A stretch of DNA of 64,000 bases from Actinomadura hallensis (GCF_006716765.1 NZ_VFPO01000001.1:4836001-4900000); one strand, 5' to 3'; positions 16,651-26,119 are shown, numbered from the stretch's first letter. Program-made: numbers and translations. Notes: generated from the letters alone by a model not told the origin.

Positions 16651-17289
16651 GTGACCGCAGAGCCGACAGCGACCGGGGACGAGACCCGGGAGAACGGCCG
16701 GCCGGGGCAGAGCGTGCGCTCGCGCAGCCAGCACCAGCGGCGCAAGCGCATCGTGCAGGCCGCGGCCGCGCTGGCCTCGCGCGGCGGCATCGAGGCGATG
16801 CAGATGCGCACCGTCTCCGAGCGCGCGGGGGTCGCCCTCGGCACCCTGTACCGCTACTTCCCGTCCAAGATGGACCTGGTCGTCGCCGTGGTCAGCGAGG
16901 AGCTCGACCTCCTCGAGGCCAGCATCGAGCGCCGGCCGCCCCGCGCCGGCGACCCGCCGCAGCGCGCGGTGGAGGTGCTGATGCGCGCCACCCGCGGGCT
17001 GATGCGCGAGCCGGAGCTGGCCGAGGCGCTGATCCGCTCCCTCCTGCTGTCCGACGTCAAGACCGACTTCGGCGACCGGATGACCGAGCTGCTGCTGCTC
17101 GCGGCGTCCGGCCGGCCGGAGAACGTGCCCGCCGACGACCCGCGCCGCCTGGTGGCCCGCGCGCTGTCCGGCATCTGGACCATGGAGATGATCGAGATGC
17201 TGCGCGGCAACGCCACCGCCGAGGAGATCCAGGCCCGCCTGGAGATCTCCGCCGCCCGGCTGCTCATCGATCCCGAACCCGGCCGCTGA
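16651..17289 (+). CDS. TetR-family regulator, KstR-like
   Basis: A 212-residue TetR repressor. The HTH region (QHQRRKRIVQAAAALASRGG, then MRTVSERAGVALGTLYRYFP) strongly resembles mycobacterial KstR, which derepresses cholesterol catabolism when it binds 3-oxo-cholestenoyl-CoA thioesters. The ligand domain is helical and ends ARLLIDPEPGR. The GTG at 16651 is preceded by AGGAGGTATCGACC. Its placement beside a FadE28/29-like pair and KstR-type boxes here and at 35-49 kb suggests that it controls a dispersed steroid regulon. Whether it is the true KstR orthologue or a paralogue cannot be settled without a tree. The N-terminal 25 residues are disordered. Confidence 0.82.
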   Translation: MTAEPTATGDETRENGRPGQSVRSRSQHQRRKRIVQAAAALASRGGIEAMQMRTVSERAGVALGTLYRYFPSKMDLVVAVVSEELDLLEASIERRPPRAGDPPQRAVEVLMRATRGLMREPELAEALIRSLLLSDVKTDFGDRMTELLLLAASGRPENVPADDPRRLVARALSGIWTMEMIEMLRGNATAEEIQARLEISAARLLIDPEPGR

Positions 17290-17393
17290 GCACGCCCCGG
17301 CCCGCCGCCGCGCGGGCGCGCGTTCCGGTGTGTCGCCGGCCACGCGCGCACTAGCCTTGGGCGGGACAGCGCCGGGACGAAGAAGGTGTGCCA

Positions 17394-17630
17394 GTGACCG
17401 AGCAGGAACCGATCCTCAGCGACGGGGTCATCATCGAGTTCATCGATGGCAAGGACGTTCCCGTCCAGCACAAGGACTTCGGTGAGCGGGCCGTCGTCAT
17501 GCGCGACGCCAAGAAGCCCGAGGGCCCGATCCTCTACTTCACCGAGGCCGAGTGGGACGCCTTCATCGCCGGCGTCAAGGACGGGGAGTTCGACGACCTC
17601 CTGGAGGAGGACCCCACCGAGGCCTCCTGA
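17394..17630 (+). CDS. DUF397 domain protein
   Basis: A 78-residue small acidic protein. The DUF397 pattern is visible as AVVMRDAKKPEGPILYFT followed by EAEWDAFIAGVKDGEFD. DUF397 proteins are abundant in actinomycetes, usually next to XRE regulators, and can act as small partners or antitoxin-like proteins. No XRE gene is adjacent here. I use the GTG at 17394 because AAGG lies 7 nt upstream; a GTG at 17388 is the alternative. Function is unknown. Confidence 0.85.
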   Translation: MTEQEPILSDGVIIEFIDGKDVPVQHKDFGERAVVMRDAKKPEGPILYFTEAEWDAFIAGVKDGEFDDLLEEDPTEAS

Positions 17631-17680
17631 CAGCGCGGCCCCTGAGACAGCGCAGCCCCTGAGACACCGGGCCCCTGAGA
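17631..17680 (+). repeat. Three tandem 17-nt repeats after the DUF397 gene
   Basis: Three imperfect units ending in GCCCCTGAGA follow the stop codon directly (17631-17647, 17648-17664, 17665-17680). Each places a TGA in the same frame as the gene stop and its neighbours. The rest of the gap to 17728 shows no gene. It may be slippage of the 3' end or part of a convergent terminator. Confidence 0.7.
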
Positions 17681-17727
17681 CCTCCGGCGATACGGGCCCG
17701 AATCTCCCGCAGCGCGGCGGCCGGCGG

Positions 17728-18741
17728 TCAGCCGCCGCCGAGCCGCTTCCACCGGGCGGTGAGGGTCCGTTCGGCGTCCGGGGACAGGTCGCCGAGGAGC
17801 CGGAGACGGGAGACGCCGCCGTCCGGGTAGATGTCGAGCCGGACGTGGGTGACCTCGGGGGTCGTGAGCCGGAAGCGGTGCCGGGCGTCGGGCAGGAGGC
17901 CGGTCCTCGGCAGGAGGGGGCGCCACGCGCCGTCCTCGCGGGCGTCGAGTCCCGACAGGGCGGCCTGGGCGGGGGCGTTGAACTTCAGGTGCGCGGTGTC
18001 GATCTCGGCGAGCCGGATCGCGCCGGGCGCGGCGAGCCGGATCACCGCCCAGTCGTTGCCGCCGTCGCGGCGGCGCGCCGTCTCCCAGCCCTCGGCCTGG
18101 TTGCGGGCGAGCCCGGGGAACAGCATGTTGTCGGGCGAGGAGTAGAACCCGTCCGAGCACTCGACGACGCGGGCGCCGTTCTCCAGGGCCGCCAGGTCGA
18201 CGGTCAGTCCGGTCATGAAGCGGGGGTCGGGGACGACGTCGCCGTGCACGCGGAGCCGCGCGACGCCGCCGTCCGGGAACACGTTCAGCCGGACGTGGGT
18301 GGACAGGCGTTCCAGCCGCACGGGGAAGGCGTGGGCGCTGTCGCCCTTCAGCGGGCTCTTCGGGACGATCTCCGTCCAGTCGACGCCGGACAGGTCGGCC
18401 GGGTGGCCGTCCACCGCGCAGGCCTCGACGGACGCGTGCGGCGGGTAGTTGCCCTTGAACCAGGCGGTGTCGATGACGACGCCGCGGACGACGCCGGGCA
18501 TGCCGAGGCGGACCAGCGCCCAGTCGTGGCCGGGACCGCGGCGGCGGGCGGTCTCCCACCCGTCGTAGACCTGCCCTTTCCGCCCGAACGTCGCCGGGGA
18601 GAACTCCGGCTCCCACGGGTTGAGGAGGTTCTCCTTCTCGGCGAACGACTCGTCGCTGGCCGCGATGACCGATCCGCCGAGCGTGCGGACGGCCAGGTCC
18701 GGGAGGGACGTGAAGTCCGGGAGGGGCATGGAGTCCGTCAT
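17728..18741 (-). CDS. alc: Allantoicase
   Basis: A 337-residue cytosolic enzyme hydrolysing allantoate to ureidoglycolate and urea. The two-fold repeat typical of allantoicase is obvious: VYDGWETARRRGPGHDWALV and AEGWETARRRDGGNDWAVIR, each followed by a jelly-roll strand set with HVRLNVFPDGGVARLR or HVRLDIYPDGGVSRLR. The ATG at 18741 overlaps the allantoinase stop. It is the last gene of the purine-degradation operon. No ureidoglycolate lyase gene is present here. Confidence 0.95.
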   Translation of the reverse strand: MTDSMPLPDFTSLPDLAVRTLGGSVIAASDESFAEKENLLNPWEPEFSPATFGRKGQVYDGWETARRRGPGHDWALVRLGMPGVVRGVVIDTAWFKGNYPPHASVEACAVDGHPADLSGVDWTEIVPKSPLKGDSAHAFPVRLERLSTHVRLNVFPDGGVARLRVHGDVVPDPRFMTGLTVDLAALENGARVVECSDGFYSSPDNMLFPGLARNQAEGWETARRRDGGNDWAVIRLAAPGAIRLAEIDTAHLKFNAPAQAALSGLDAREDGAWRPLLPRTGLLPDARHRFRLTTPEVTHVRLDIYPDGGVSRLRLLGDLSPDAERTLTARWKRLGGG

Positions 18742-20096
18742 CGTGGGTCCTGGGTCGAGCAAGGGTCCTGGGTGGAGCGCGGGTCCGGGGTGAGCAGCCG
18801 CCCGGCGGGCGCGGCGCCGGCGGGCGCGCCGCGCAGCCAGGTCGCGCGGACGACCCCGGTGAGCGTGCGGCCCTCGTAAGGGGTGACGGGATGGCGGTGG
18901 TGGAGGTCCGCCGCCCGCACGGTGAACGTCTCGTCGGCGTCGAACGCGACGAGGTCGGCGTCGTTCCCCACGGCGATCGCCCCCTTTCCCGGGACTCCGG
19001 CCAAGGCCGCGGGCGCCTCGGACATCCAGCGGACCACGGAATGCAGCGGGTGCCCGCGTGCGCGCGCGGCCGTCCAGACGACGGGGAGCCCGAGCTGGAG
19101 CGAGGAGACGCCGCCCCACGCGGTGGCGAAGTCGCCGCGTTTCAGCTCGGGCGTGCAGGGCGAGTGGTCGGTGACCACGCAGGAGAGGACGCCTGAGGCG
19201 AGGCCCTGCCAGAGCGCCTCGCGGTTGGCGGCGTCGCGGATCGGCGGGCAGCACTTGTAGGCGGGGCCGTCGGCGTCCTCGTCCGTCAGCGTCAGGTAGT
19301 GCGGGCACGTCTCGGCGGTGACGGGAAGGCCGTCCGCTCGGGCCTTCTCCAGGACGTCCAGGCAGGCGTCGGCCGACACGTGCAGGATGTGGGCCCGCAC
19401 GCCGGTCTCCTCCGCCAGCCGGACGGCCCGCTCGACGGCGAGGCGCTCGGCGGCCGGCGGCCGGGAGGCGAGGAACGCCCCGTAGCCGCCGCCGGACGGA
19501 GGGGCGAGCGAGGCGGGGTCCTCGGCGTGGACGGCGACGAGCCCGCCGAACGAGGCGACCTCGCGGAACGCGGCCCGCAGCTCCTCCGGCGGGAGCGGCG
19601 GGAACTCCGGTACGCCCGAGTCGGACATGAAGCACTTGAACCCGAAGACGCCCAGGTCGTGCAGGGGCCGCAGCGACGGCAGGTTGCCGGGGACCGCGCC
19701 GCCCCAAAAGCCCGCGTCCACCGCGCAGGCCCCCTCGGCCGCGGCGCGCTTGGCGGCCAGCGCGGCCGGGCCGACCGTGGGCGGCAGCGAGTTCAGCGGC
19801 ATGTCGAGCAGGGTCGTGACGCCGCCGGACGCGGCGGCGCGGGTCGCGGTGGCGAAGCCCTCCCATTCGGTGCGTCCCGGCTCGTTGACGTGGACGTGGG
19901 TGTCGACGAGACCGGGGAGCAGCGCGGTGTCCCCCAGATCGACGACGGCGGCTCCGCCCGCGGGCGCCGCCGCGTCGCCGGACGGGTACGGCGAGATCGC
20001 CGTTATCCGGCCGTCCCGCACGGAGACGGAGGCGGGCCGCTCCCCGCCGGGCAGGACGGCCCGCCGCGACCTGATCACGAGGTCGTCCATGGTCAT
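18738..20096 (-). CDS. allB: Allantoinase
   Basis: A 452-residue amidohydrolase that opens allantoin to allantoate. Metal ligands are in DTHVHVNEPGRTEWEGF, the carboxylated-lysine region FGFKCFMSDSG, the His of AHILHVSA and the Asp of VVTDHSPCTPELK. The C-terminal 20 residues (TPDPRSTQDP, then CSTQDPR) are a low-complexity repeat outside the family fold. The ATG at 20096 overlaps the stop of the xanthine dehydrogenase large subunit, and its own stop overlaps the allantoicase start. Confidence 0.95.
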   Translation of the reverse strand: MTMDDLVIRSRRAVLPGGERPASVSVRDGRITAISPYPSGDAAAPAGGAAVVDLGDTALLPGLVDTHVHVNEPGRTEWEGFATATRAAASGGVTTLLDMPLNSLPPTVGPAALAAKRAAAEGACAVDAGFWGGAVPGNLPSLRPLHDLGVFGFKCFMSDSGVPEFPPLPPEELRAAFREVASFGGLVAVHAEDPASLAPPSGGGYGAFLASRPPAAERLAVERAVRLAEETGVRAHILHVSADACLDVLEKARADGLPVTAETCPHYLTLTDEDADGPAYKCCPPIRDAANREALWQGLASGVLSCVVTDHSPCTPELKRGDFATAWGGVSSLQLGLPVVWTAARARGHPLHSVVRWMSEAPAALAGVPGKGAIAVGNDADLVAFDADETFTVRAADLHHRHPVTPYEGRTLTGVVRATWLRGAPAGAAPAGRLLTPDPRSTQDPCSTQDPR

Positions 20097-22456
20097 CCGG
20101 TCCCGTGGACGATGTGCTCCGGCCTGACCGGGACCCGCGTGAGGTCCCTCCCGGTCGCGTCGCGGATCGCGGCGACGATCGCGGGCGTGGACGACAGCGT
20201 CGGCGGCTCCCCCGCGCCCCGCAGCCCGTAGGGCGCGGCGGGGTCGGGGCACTCCAGGACGTCGAGCCGCATCGGCGGCATGTCGAGGATCGTCGGGATC
20301 AGGTAGTCGGTGAACGACGGGTTGCGCACCAGGCCGCCGGACACGACGATCTCCTCCATCAGGGCGAGGCCGAGGCCCTGCGCGGACCCGCCGTGGATCT
20401 GCCCCTCGACGCCCGTCCGGTTGATGATCCTTCCGACGTCCTGGACGGCGGCCAGCTCGACCACCTTGACGAGCCCGAGGTCGGCGTCCACGTCCACGAC
20501 CGCGCGGTGGACGCACAGGGCGAGCTGGGTGTGGCTGGAGCCCTGCCCGGTGACGGGGTCCATCGGGGTCGTGGGCCGGTGGTGGTACTCGCGGGTCTCC
20601 TCGATGACCTCCTCCCCGAGGACGTCCTCGACAGCGCCGAGCACGCCGCCCTCCCGCGACACGATCTTCCCGCCGGCCACGGCGAGGTCGTCGCGGCCGA
20701 GGCGGCGGGCGCCCAGGGCGAGCAGCCGGGCCCGCACCGCCTCGCAGGCCGCCTTGACCGCGCCGCCCGTCATGTACGACTGGCGGGACGCGCTGGACGA
20801 GCCCGCGTCCCCCACCCGGTCGTCGGCCGGGGCGATGACGACCTTCTGGACGCCCAGCTCCGTCCGGGCGATCTGCGCCTGCACGGTGACGAGGCCCTGC
20901 CCGACCTCGGCGGCGGCGGTGTGCACGAGCGCGGTCGCCTCCCCGCCGACGACCTCCAGCCGGACGCGGGCGGTGGAGTAGTCGTCGAACCCCTCGGAGA
21001 AGCAGATGTTCTTGATCCCGACGCCGTAGCCGACGCCCCGCACGACGCCCTCGCCGTGCGTGGTCTGCGACACGCCGCCGGGCAGGTTCCGCAGGTCGGA
21101 GGCGTCCAGCGGCGGCGGCGCCGGCATCGCCTCCAGCCGGGTCAGCATCTCCGCGAGCGGCGCGGGCGAGTCGATGACCTGCCCGGTCGCGAGCCTGGAC
21201 CCCTGCGAGACGGCGTTGCGGCGGCGGATCTCGACCGGGCCGAGCCCGCAGGCCGCGGCGAGCCTGTCCATCATCGACTCGTAGGCGAAGCACGCCTGCA
21301 CGGCGCCGAACCCGCGCATCGCGCCGCAGGGCGGGTTGTTGGTGTAGACGCCGTACGCGTCGATCCTGATGTTGGGGATCTCGTAGGGGCCGACGCCGAG
21401 CGACGCCGCGTTGCCGGTGACGTTCATCGTGGACGAGGTGTACGCGCCGCCGTCCAGGACGATCTCCACGTCGGCGTAGAGGAGCCGCCCGTCCGCCGTG
21501 GCGCCGAACTCGTACCGCATCTGGGCGGGATGCCGGTGGACGTGCCCGAAGAACGACTCGTACCGGTTGTACGACATCTTCACCGGCCTGCCGGTGTGCA
21601 GCGCGAGCATGCCCGCGTGGATCTGCATCGACAGGTCCTCGCGTCCGCCGAACGCGCCGCCGACGCCCGCGAGCGTCATGTGGACCTGGTCCTCGGCGAG
21701 GCCGAGGCAGGGCGCGATCTGCCTGAGGTCGTTGTGGATCCACTGGGTGGACACGTAGAGGTCGACGCCGCCGTCCTCCGCCGGGACCGCGAGCCCGGAC
21801 TCGGGCCCGAGGAACGCCTGGTCCTGGATGCCCACCTCGTACTCACCGGACACCACGACGTCGGCCGCGGCCTTCGCCGCGTCCACGTCGCCGACCCGGA
21901 CCGGCTGGTGGCGGGCGATGCCGCCGCGGGCCTGGACCCTCAGCCCCTCCGGGTCCGCGAGCACGGCGCGCGGGTCGGTGACCGGCGGGAGCGGCTCGTA
22001 GCCGACGGCGATGCGCTCCAGCGCGCGCCGCGCGGTCTCGGGGTGGTCGGCGGCGACCAGCGCGACCGGCTCGCCCTCGTGTCGCACCTGGTCGATGGCG
22101 AGGACGGGCTGGTCGTCGGTGTGGTCGATGCCGAACGTCTTGCGTCCCGGCACGTCCTCGTGGGTGAGGACCGCCCGGACTCCGGGCGTCGCGAGCGCCG
22201 GCCCCACGTCTATCGAGGTGATCCGCGCGCGGGGATGCGGGCTGCGCAACGTCGCGCCCCACAGCATCCCCTCCATCCACAGGTCGGACGCGTACGCGAA
22301 CTCGCCCGCGACCTTGAGCGTCCCGTCCGGCCGCAGGGGGCTGTCCCCGACGCCGCCCTCCCCCGGCGCGGCGACATGGCCGGGGACGTTGACGTGGCCG
22401 GGCGCGGTGGCACGGCCGGGGGCGGCGTGCCCGGCGCCGCGCAGCGGTGAGCTCAT
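20093..22456 (-). CDS. Xanthine dehydrogenase, molybdopterin-binding subunit
   Basis: A 787-residue Mo-cofactor subunit that hydroxylates hypoxanthine or xanthine to urate. Family blocks are GVGGAFGGRED, the NNPPCGAMRGFGAVQACFAY segment, HTAAAEVGQGL, and the catalytic Glu in LRGAGEPP near the C-terminus. The length fits the three-subunit bacterial type. The first 40 residues are a disordered GHVNVPGHVAAPGEGG repeat. It forms the enzyme with the 2Fe-2S subunit (23826) and FAD subunit (24326), although the 8-oxoguanine deaminase gene is inserted between. All junctions are ATGA-type overlaps. Confidence 0.93.
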   Translation of the reverse strand: MSSPLRGAGHAAPGRATAPGHVNVPGHVAAPGEGGVGDSPLRPDGTLKVAGEFAYASDLWMEGMLWGATLRSPHPRARITSIDVGPALATPGVRAVLTHEDVPGRKTFGIDHTDDQPVLAIDQVRHEGEPVALVAADHPETARRALERIAVGYEPLPPVTDPRAVLADPEGLRVQARGGIARHQPVRVGDVDAAKAAADVVVSGEYEVGIQDQAFLGPESGLAVPAEDGGVDLYVSTQWIHNDLRQIAPCLGLAEDQVHMTLAGVGGAFGGREDLSMQIHAGMLALHTGRPVKMSYNRYESFFGHVHRHPAQMRYEFGATADGRLLYADVEIVLDGGAYTSSTMNVTGNAASLGVGPYEIPNIRIDAYGVYTNNPPCGAMRGFGAVQACFAYESMMDRLAAACGLGPVEIRRRNAVSQGSRLATGQVIDSPAPLAEMLTRLEAMPAPPPLDASDLRNLPGGVSQTTHGEGVVRGVGYGVGIKNICFSEGFDDYSTARVRLEVVGGEATALVHTAAAEVGQGLVTVQAQIARTELGVQKVVIAPADDRVGDAGSSSASRQSYMTGGAVKAACEAVRARLLALGARRLGRDDLAVAGGKIVSREGGVLGAVEDVLGEEVIEETREYHHRPTTPMDPVTGQGSSHTQLALCVHRAVVDVDADLGLVKVVELAAVQDVGRIINRTGVEGQIHGGSAQGLGLALMEEIVVSGGLVRNPSFTDYLIPTILDMPPMRLDVLECPDPAAPYGLRGAGEPPTLSSTPAIVAAIRDATGRDLTRVPVRPEHIVHGTG

Positions 22457-23829
22457 CAGAGCACCTCCTCCGCGAGCCGCATCAGGCGGCGGTGCGCGTC
22501 GGCTCCGCGCCGCCCGGCCTCGTCCTGGGGGACGGTGACGAGCGTGTCGTCGTCCACGACCGTCCGCCCGGCGACCAGGAGGCGCCGCAGCGGCGGTGTG
22601 GGGCCGAACGCGAAGGCGACGACGGGATCGTCGACGGCGGCGTGGAAGCCGTCCACCCGCCACAGCGCGATGTCGGCGAGCCTGCCCGGTTCGAGCGCGC
22701 CGATCTCGTCCTCGCGGCCGAGGCAGCGGGCGCCGCCGAGCGTCGCCATGTGCAGCGCCTGCCGCGCGGTCAGCGCGGTGGGCCCGTTGCGGGCGCGCTG
22801 CGTGTAGAGCGCCTGGCGGATCTCCCCGGCGAGCGGGACGAGCTCCGCCGACGCCGGCCCGTCCACGCCGAGGCCGACCGCCGCGCCCTCCTCCAGCATC
22901 CGGGACACGCGGGCGATGCCGGCGCCGAGGCGGGCGTTGGAGCTGGGGCAGTGCGCGACGCCGGCGCCGGTCTCGGCGAGGCGCTTGATGTCGGCGTCGT
23001 GCAGGTGGACGCAGTGCGCGAACCACACGTCCGGGCCGAGCCAGCCGAGCGAGTCCATGTACTCGGCCGGCGTCATCCCGAACTGCTCCGACGTGTGCTC
23101 CTCCTCGTCCAGCGTCTCGGCGAGGTGGGTGTGCAGCCGGACGCCCCTGTCGCGCGCCAGCCGCGCCGACTCGGTCAGCAGGTCCCGCGTGACGCTGAAC
23201 GGGGAGCAGGGCGCGACCGCGACGCGGAGCATCGAGCCGGGCGAGGGGTCGTGGTACCGGTCGATCGCGGCGGCCGTCTCGGCGAGGATCGTGTCGAGGT
23301 CCTCCACCACCTCGTCCGGGGGCAGGCCGCCGTCGGACTCCCCGCGGTCCATCGACCCCCGGCACGGGTGGAACCGGACGCCGATCTCCCGCGCGGCCTC
23401 GATCTCCGCCGCGAAGAGGTCCCCGCGCCCGCCGGGGAACAGGTAGTGGTGGTCGCTGGAGGTGGTGCAGCCCGACTTGGCGAGCCATCCGAGCGCCGCG
23501 GTCGCCGCGCCGGACACCACCTCGGCGTCCATCTTCGACCAGGGCCGGTAGAGGGTCGTCAGCCACTCGAAGAGGGTGCCGTCGACGGCCATGCCCTGGC
23601 TCGCCCACTGGTAGAGGTGGTGGTGGACGTTGACGAGGCCGGGCGTGGCGAGGCATCCGGCGCCGTCGATCCGCTCGTCCGCGCCGGCGGAGGCGCCGGG
23701 CGGGGCGGGGCCGGGGCCGACGGCGGTGATCCGGTCGCCGTCGACCACGATGTGGCCGCCGGGGTGCTCCTCCCCGGACACGGTGACGACGTGCGCGCCG
23801 TCGATGACGATCTTCATGGTCCGCGTCAT
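22456..23829 (-). CDS. 8-oxoguanine deaminase (amidohydrolase)
   Basis: A 457-residue metal-dependent deaminase of the AtzA/SsnA/guanine deaminase group; the operon context fits 8-oxoguanine to urate or guanine to xanthine. Metal-binding elements are VNVHHHLYQW (residues about 70-80), HTHLAETLDEEE, FAHCVHL and GLGVDGPAS. The C-terminal LGGARCLGREDEIGALEPG block is typical. It is placed between the xanthine dehydrogenase Fe-S and Mo subunit genes and overlaps both by 4 bp, so it is co-translated with the dehydrogenase. Guanine deaminase activity is the main alternative. Confidence 0.85.
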   Translation of the reverse strand: MTRTMKIVIDGAHVVTVSGEEHPGGHIVVDGDRITAVGPGPAPPGASAGADERIDGAGCLATPGLVNVHHHLYQWASQGMAVDGTLFEWLTTLYRPWSKMDAEVVSGAATAALGWLAKSGCTTSSDHHYLFPGGRGDLFAAEIEAAREIGVRFHPCRGSMDRGESDGGLPPDEVVEDLDTILAETAAAIDRYHDPSPGSMLRVAVAPCSPFSVTRDLLTESARLARDRGVRLHTHLAETLDEEEHTSEQFGMTPAEYMDSLGWLGPDVWFAHCVHLHDADIKRLAETGAGVAHCPSSNARLGAGIARVSRMLEEGAAVGLGVDGPASAELVPLAGEIRQALYTQRARNGPTALTARQALHMATLGGARCLGREDEIGALEPGRLADIALWRVDGFHAAVDDPVVAFAFGPTPPLRRLLVAGRTVVDDDTLVTVPQDEAGRRGADAHRRLMRLAEEVL

Positions 23830-24326
23830 GGTCTGGCGGCCTTCCTCCCGGCCGCGAGCCGCACGGCGTCCAGGATCTTCTCGTAGCCGGTGCAGCGGCA
23901 CAGGTTGCCGGCGAGCGCCTCGCGGATCTCGGCGTCGGCCGGCGCGGGATTGCGCTCGATCAGGTCGTGCGCCTGGACGATCAGGCCGGGCGTGCAGAAC
24001 CCGCACTGCACCGCGCCGGTCTCCACGAACGCCTCCTGGACGGGGTCGAGCCGGACGGGGTCGTGCCGGTCGCCGCCCGGCGGTCCCCCGGCCAGCCCCT
24101 CGACGGTGCGGACGTCCCGTCCCTCCGCCTGCCCGGCCGCGACGAGGCACGCGCACACCGGGACGCCGTCCAGGTAGACCGTGCAGGAGCCGCACTCGCC
24201 CTGCTCGCAGGCGTTCTTCGAGCCGGGCAGGCCCATCCGCTCCCGCAGCACGTACAGGAGGCTCTCGCCCTCCCACACGTCGTCCACGGCCTCGGCCGCC
24301 CCGTTGACGGTGAGGTTCACCCGCAT
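23826..24326 (-). CDS. Xanthine dehydrogenase, 2Fe-2S subunit
   Basis: A 166-residue electron-transfer subunit with two [2Fe-2S] clusters. The plant-type cluster is ligated by CEQGECGSC plus the Cys of GVPVCAC, and the second by CGFCTPG and NLCRCTGY. It passes electrons from the Mo centre to FAD. It overlaps the FAD-subunit gene upstream and the deaminase gene downstream. Confidence 0.96.
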   Translation of the reverse strand: MRVNLTVNGAAEAVDDVWEGESLLYVLRERMGLPGSKNACEQGECGSCTVYLDGVPVCACLVAAGQAEGRDVRTVEGLAGGPPGGDRHDPVRLDPVQEAFVETGAVQCGFCTPGLIVQAHDLIERNPAPADAEIREALAGNLCRCTGYEKILDAVRLAAGRKAARP

Positions 24327-25198
24327 CAGGAGGCCCTCCTTCCCGCGTTCCGGTGGTCGTTCCAGGCCCAGGTCAGCGTGCGGCGGGCCATCACCGCCAG
24401 GGCGTGCCTGCGGTAGCGCCCGGTCCCCCGGACGTCGTCGATCGGCGCCGCCGCCTCCGCCGCCAGCTCGCCGAACCGGCGCGCCGCGGACTCGGCGAGC
24501 GGGCCGCGGCCGTCCCAGTCCAGCTCGCCCGCGATGAACTCCTCGGCGGCCGCGGCGCGGCGCGGGGTGGGCGCGGCAGAGCCGAGGCCGGTCCCGACGC
24601 GCCGCTCCGCCGGGTGCAGCGCGACCGCGAACGAGCACACCGCGATCACCATCGCGTTCCGGGGGCCGATCTTGGAGAAGTACTGCGGGCCGGACGCGGG
24701 CGCGGCCCAGAACGCGCGGATCAGCTCGTCCGGCTCCAGCGCGTTGCGTTTCGCGCCGGTGAAGAAGTCCGCCGCCGGGATCATCCGGACGCCGCGGGCC
24801 GCGGACTCGGCCTCGACCTCGGCGCCGCAGGCCAGCAGCGGCGGGTGGCCGTCCCCGGCGGGCGACGCGGCGCCGAGGTTGCCGCCGACCGTGCCGCGGT
24901 TGCGGATCTGCGGGGAGCCGACCGTCCGGGACGCCTGGGCGAGGCCGGACAGCCGTCCGCCCAGCTCCTCGATCAGCCGGGTGTAGGTCACGCCGGCGCC
25001 GACGCGGAGGCGCCCGCCCGCCGTGTCCCACCCGGCCAGCTCGCGGACGCGGGTCAGGTCGAGCAGCGCCTCCGGCCGGCGCCGGTCGAAGTTGATCTCG
25101 ACCATGACGTCGGTGCCGCCCTGCAGGGGCAGCGCGCCCGGCCGCTCCGCCTTCGCGGCGAGCGCGTCCGCCCACGTCGCCGGTCTCAGGAAGTCCAT
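24326..25198 (-). CDS. Xanthine dehydrogenase, FAD-binding subunit
   Basis: A 290-residue FAD subunit of the CO-dehydrogenase/XDH medium-chain family. FAD-binding motifs are PLQGGTDVMVE near residue 25 and the TVGSPQIRNRGTVGGNLG block near 100. The C-terminal domain is Ala-rich. It hands electrons to NAD+ or O2. The ATG at 25198 opens the xdh part of the operon, 49 bp after the uricase stop, the longest gap in the operon. Confidence 0.94.
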   Translation of the reverse strand: MDFLRPATWADALAAKAERPGALPLQGGTDVMVEINFDRRRPEALLDLTRVRELAGWDTAGGRLRVGAGVTYTRLIEELGGRLSGLAQASRTVGSPQIRNRGTVGGNLGAASPAGDGHPPLLACGAEVEAESAARGVRMIPAADFFTGAKRNALEPDELIRAFWAAPASGPQYFSKIGPRNAMVIAVCSFAVALHPAERRVGTGLGSAAPTPRRAAAAEEFIAGELDWDGRGPLAESAARRFGELAAEAAAPIDDVRGTGRYRRHALAVMARRTLTWAWNDHRNAGRRAS

Positions 25199-25247
25199 GT
25201 CCCAGGTCCCTCGATTCTCGGTTCGGGCGGATGCCCGGTTCGGGCGG

Positions 25248-26114
25248 TCACTCCCAGGCGGACGGGGCGGGCGGGGCGTCGTCGGCGAGGACGGCGCCCT
25301 CGATGAGCCCGTACGGGCGGTCCGCGGCGAAGTAGACCTCGTTGTCGTTGTCCAGGCCGAACGGCTTGAGATCGACGAGGAAGTGGTGCTTGTTGGGCAG
25401 CGACAGCCGCACTTCGCAGAGCCCCGCCTGCGCCTCCAGGACCCGGCGGCCCATCTGGTAGAGCGTCTGCTGGAGCGACAGGCTGCGGGTCTCGGCGAAC
25501 GCGAGGAGGAGGTCCTCGCGGGCCCCGCGGTAGGAGTCGTCCCAGTCCGCGTCCGTTCCCCGGTGGCGCCACCGGGCGGTCACGGCGGTGGCGAGGACGC
25601 GGTCGCGGGTCGGTTCCAGGGTCGTGTACGCGTCCCGCGCGAACCCGTGGAACTCGCTGCCGGTCGAGTTGAGGACGACCAGGTCCGCGAGCCCGGAGAC
25701 GACCGACTCCGCGCCGCCCTCGCCGTCGCTGTGGACCAGCGCCGTGCGGACCTCCGCGCCGGTCCGGGCGAACGAGTGCCCGCCCGTGATGCGCTCCCAG
25801 CCGTACTCGTGGATCTCGACCCGCGCGTGCGCGACCGCCGCCTGCGAGCGCGTGAAGTGCCGCGCGAGCAGCAGGCCGAAGTCCTCGATCGCCGCGATCC
25901 CGTGCTCCTTCGCGAACGCGAACACGGTGTTCTTCTGGCTGTCGGTCGGCAGCACCGCCGAGTTGTCCCCGGTGAGGTGCACCGCGTCCATCGCGCCCGA
26001 CAGCGCGACGCTCACATTGACGTCCTTGATCCGGTGGACGTCACCGTCGCGGGTGACGCGGACGACCCTCGTCTCCGCCTTCCCGTAGCGGTTGGGGCCG
26101 AGCACGACCGCCAT
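25248..26114 (-). CDS. Urate oxidase (factor-independent urate hydroxylase)
   Basis: A 288-residue cofactor-free oxidase that converts urate and O2 to 5-hydroxyisourate. Conserved elements are the N-terminal GPNRYGKAETRVVRV, the catalytic Lys/Thr region TGDNSAVLPTDSQKNTV, HGFARDAYTTL and SLPNKHHFLVDLKPF. The length (about 290-300) is normal. The ATG at 26114 is 5 bp after the uraH stop, so this and the hydrolase are coupled in pathway order. Confidence 0.96.
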   Translation of the reverse strand: MAVVLGPNRYGKAETRVVRVTRDGDVHRIKDVNVSVALSGAMDAVHLTGDNSAVLPTDSQKNTVFAFAKEHGIAAIEDFGLLLARHFTRSQAAVAHARVEIHEYGWERITGGHSFARTGAEVRTALVHSDGEGGAESVVSGLADLVVLNSTGSEFHGFARDAYTTLEPTRDRVLATAVTARWRHRGTDADWDDSYRGAREDLLLAFAETRSLSLQQTLYQMGRRVLEAQAGLCEVRLSLPNKHHFLVDLKPFGLDNDNEVYFAADRPYGLIEGAVLADDAPPAPSAWE

Positions 26115-26119
26115 CGGCG

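Noticed and set aside
20093..23656. Apparent fusion of the 8-oxoguanine deaminase and xanthine dehydrogenase regions in one long open frame
   Set aside because: The N-terminal part of that frame is out-of-frame shadow of the deaminase gene. The real genes overlap by 4 bp at 22456 in different frames.
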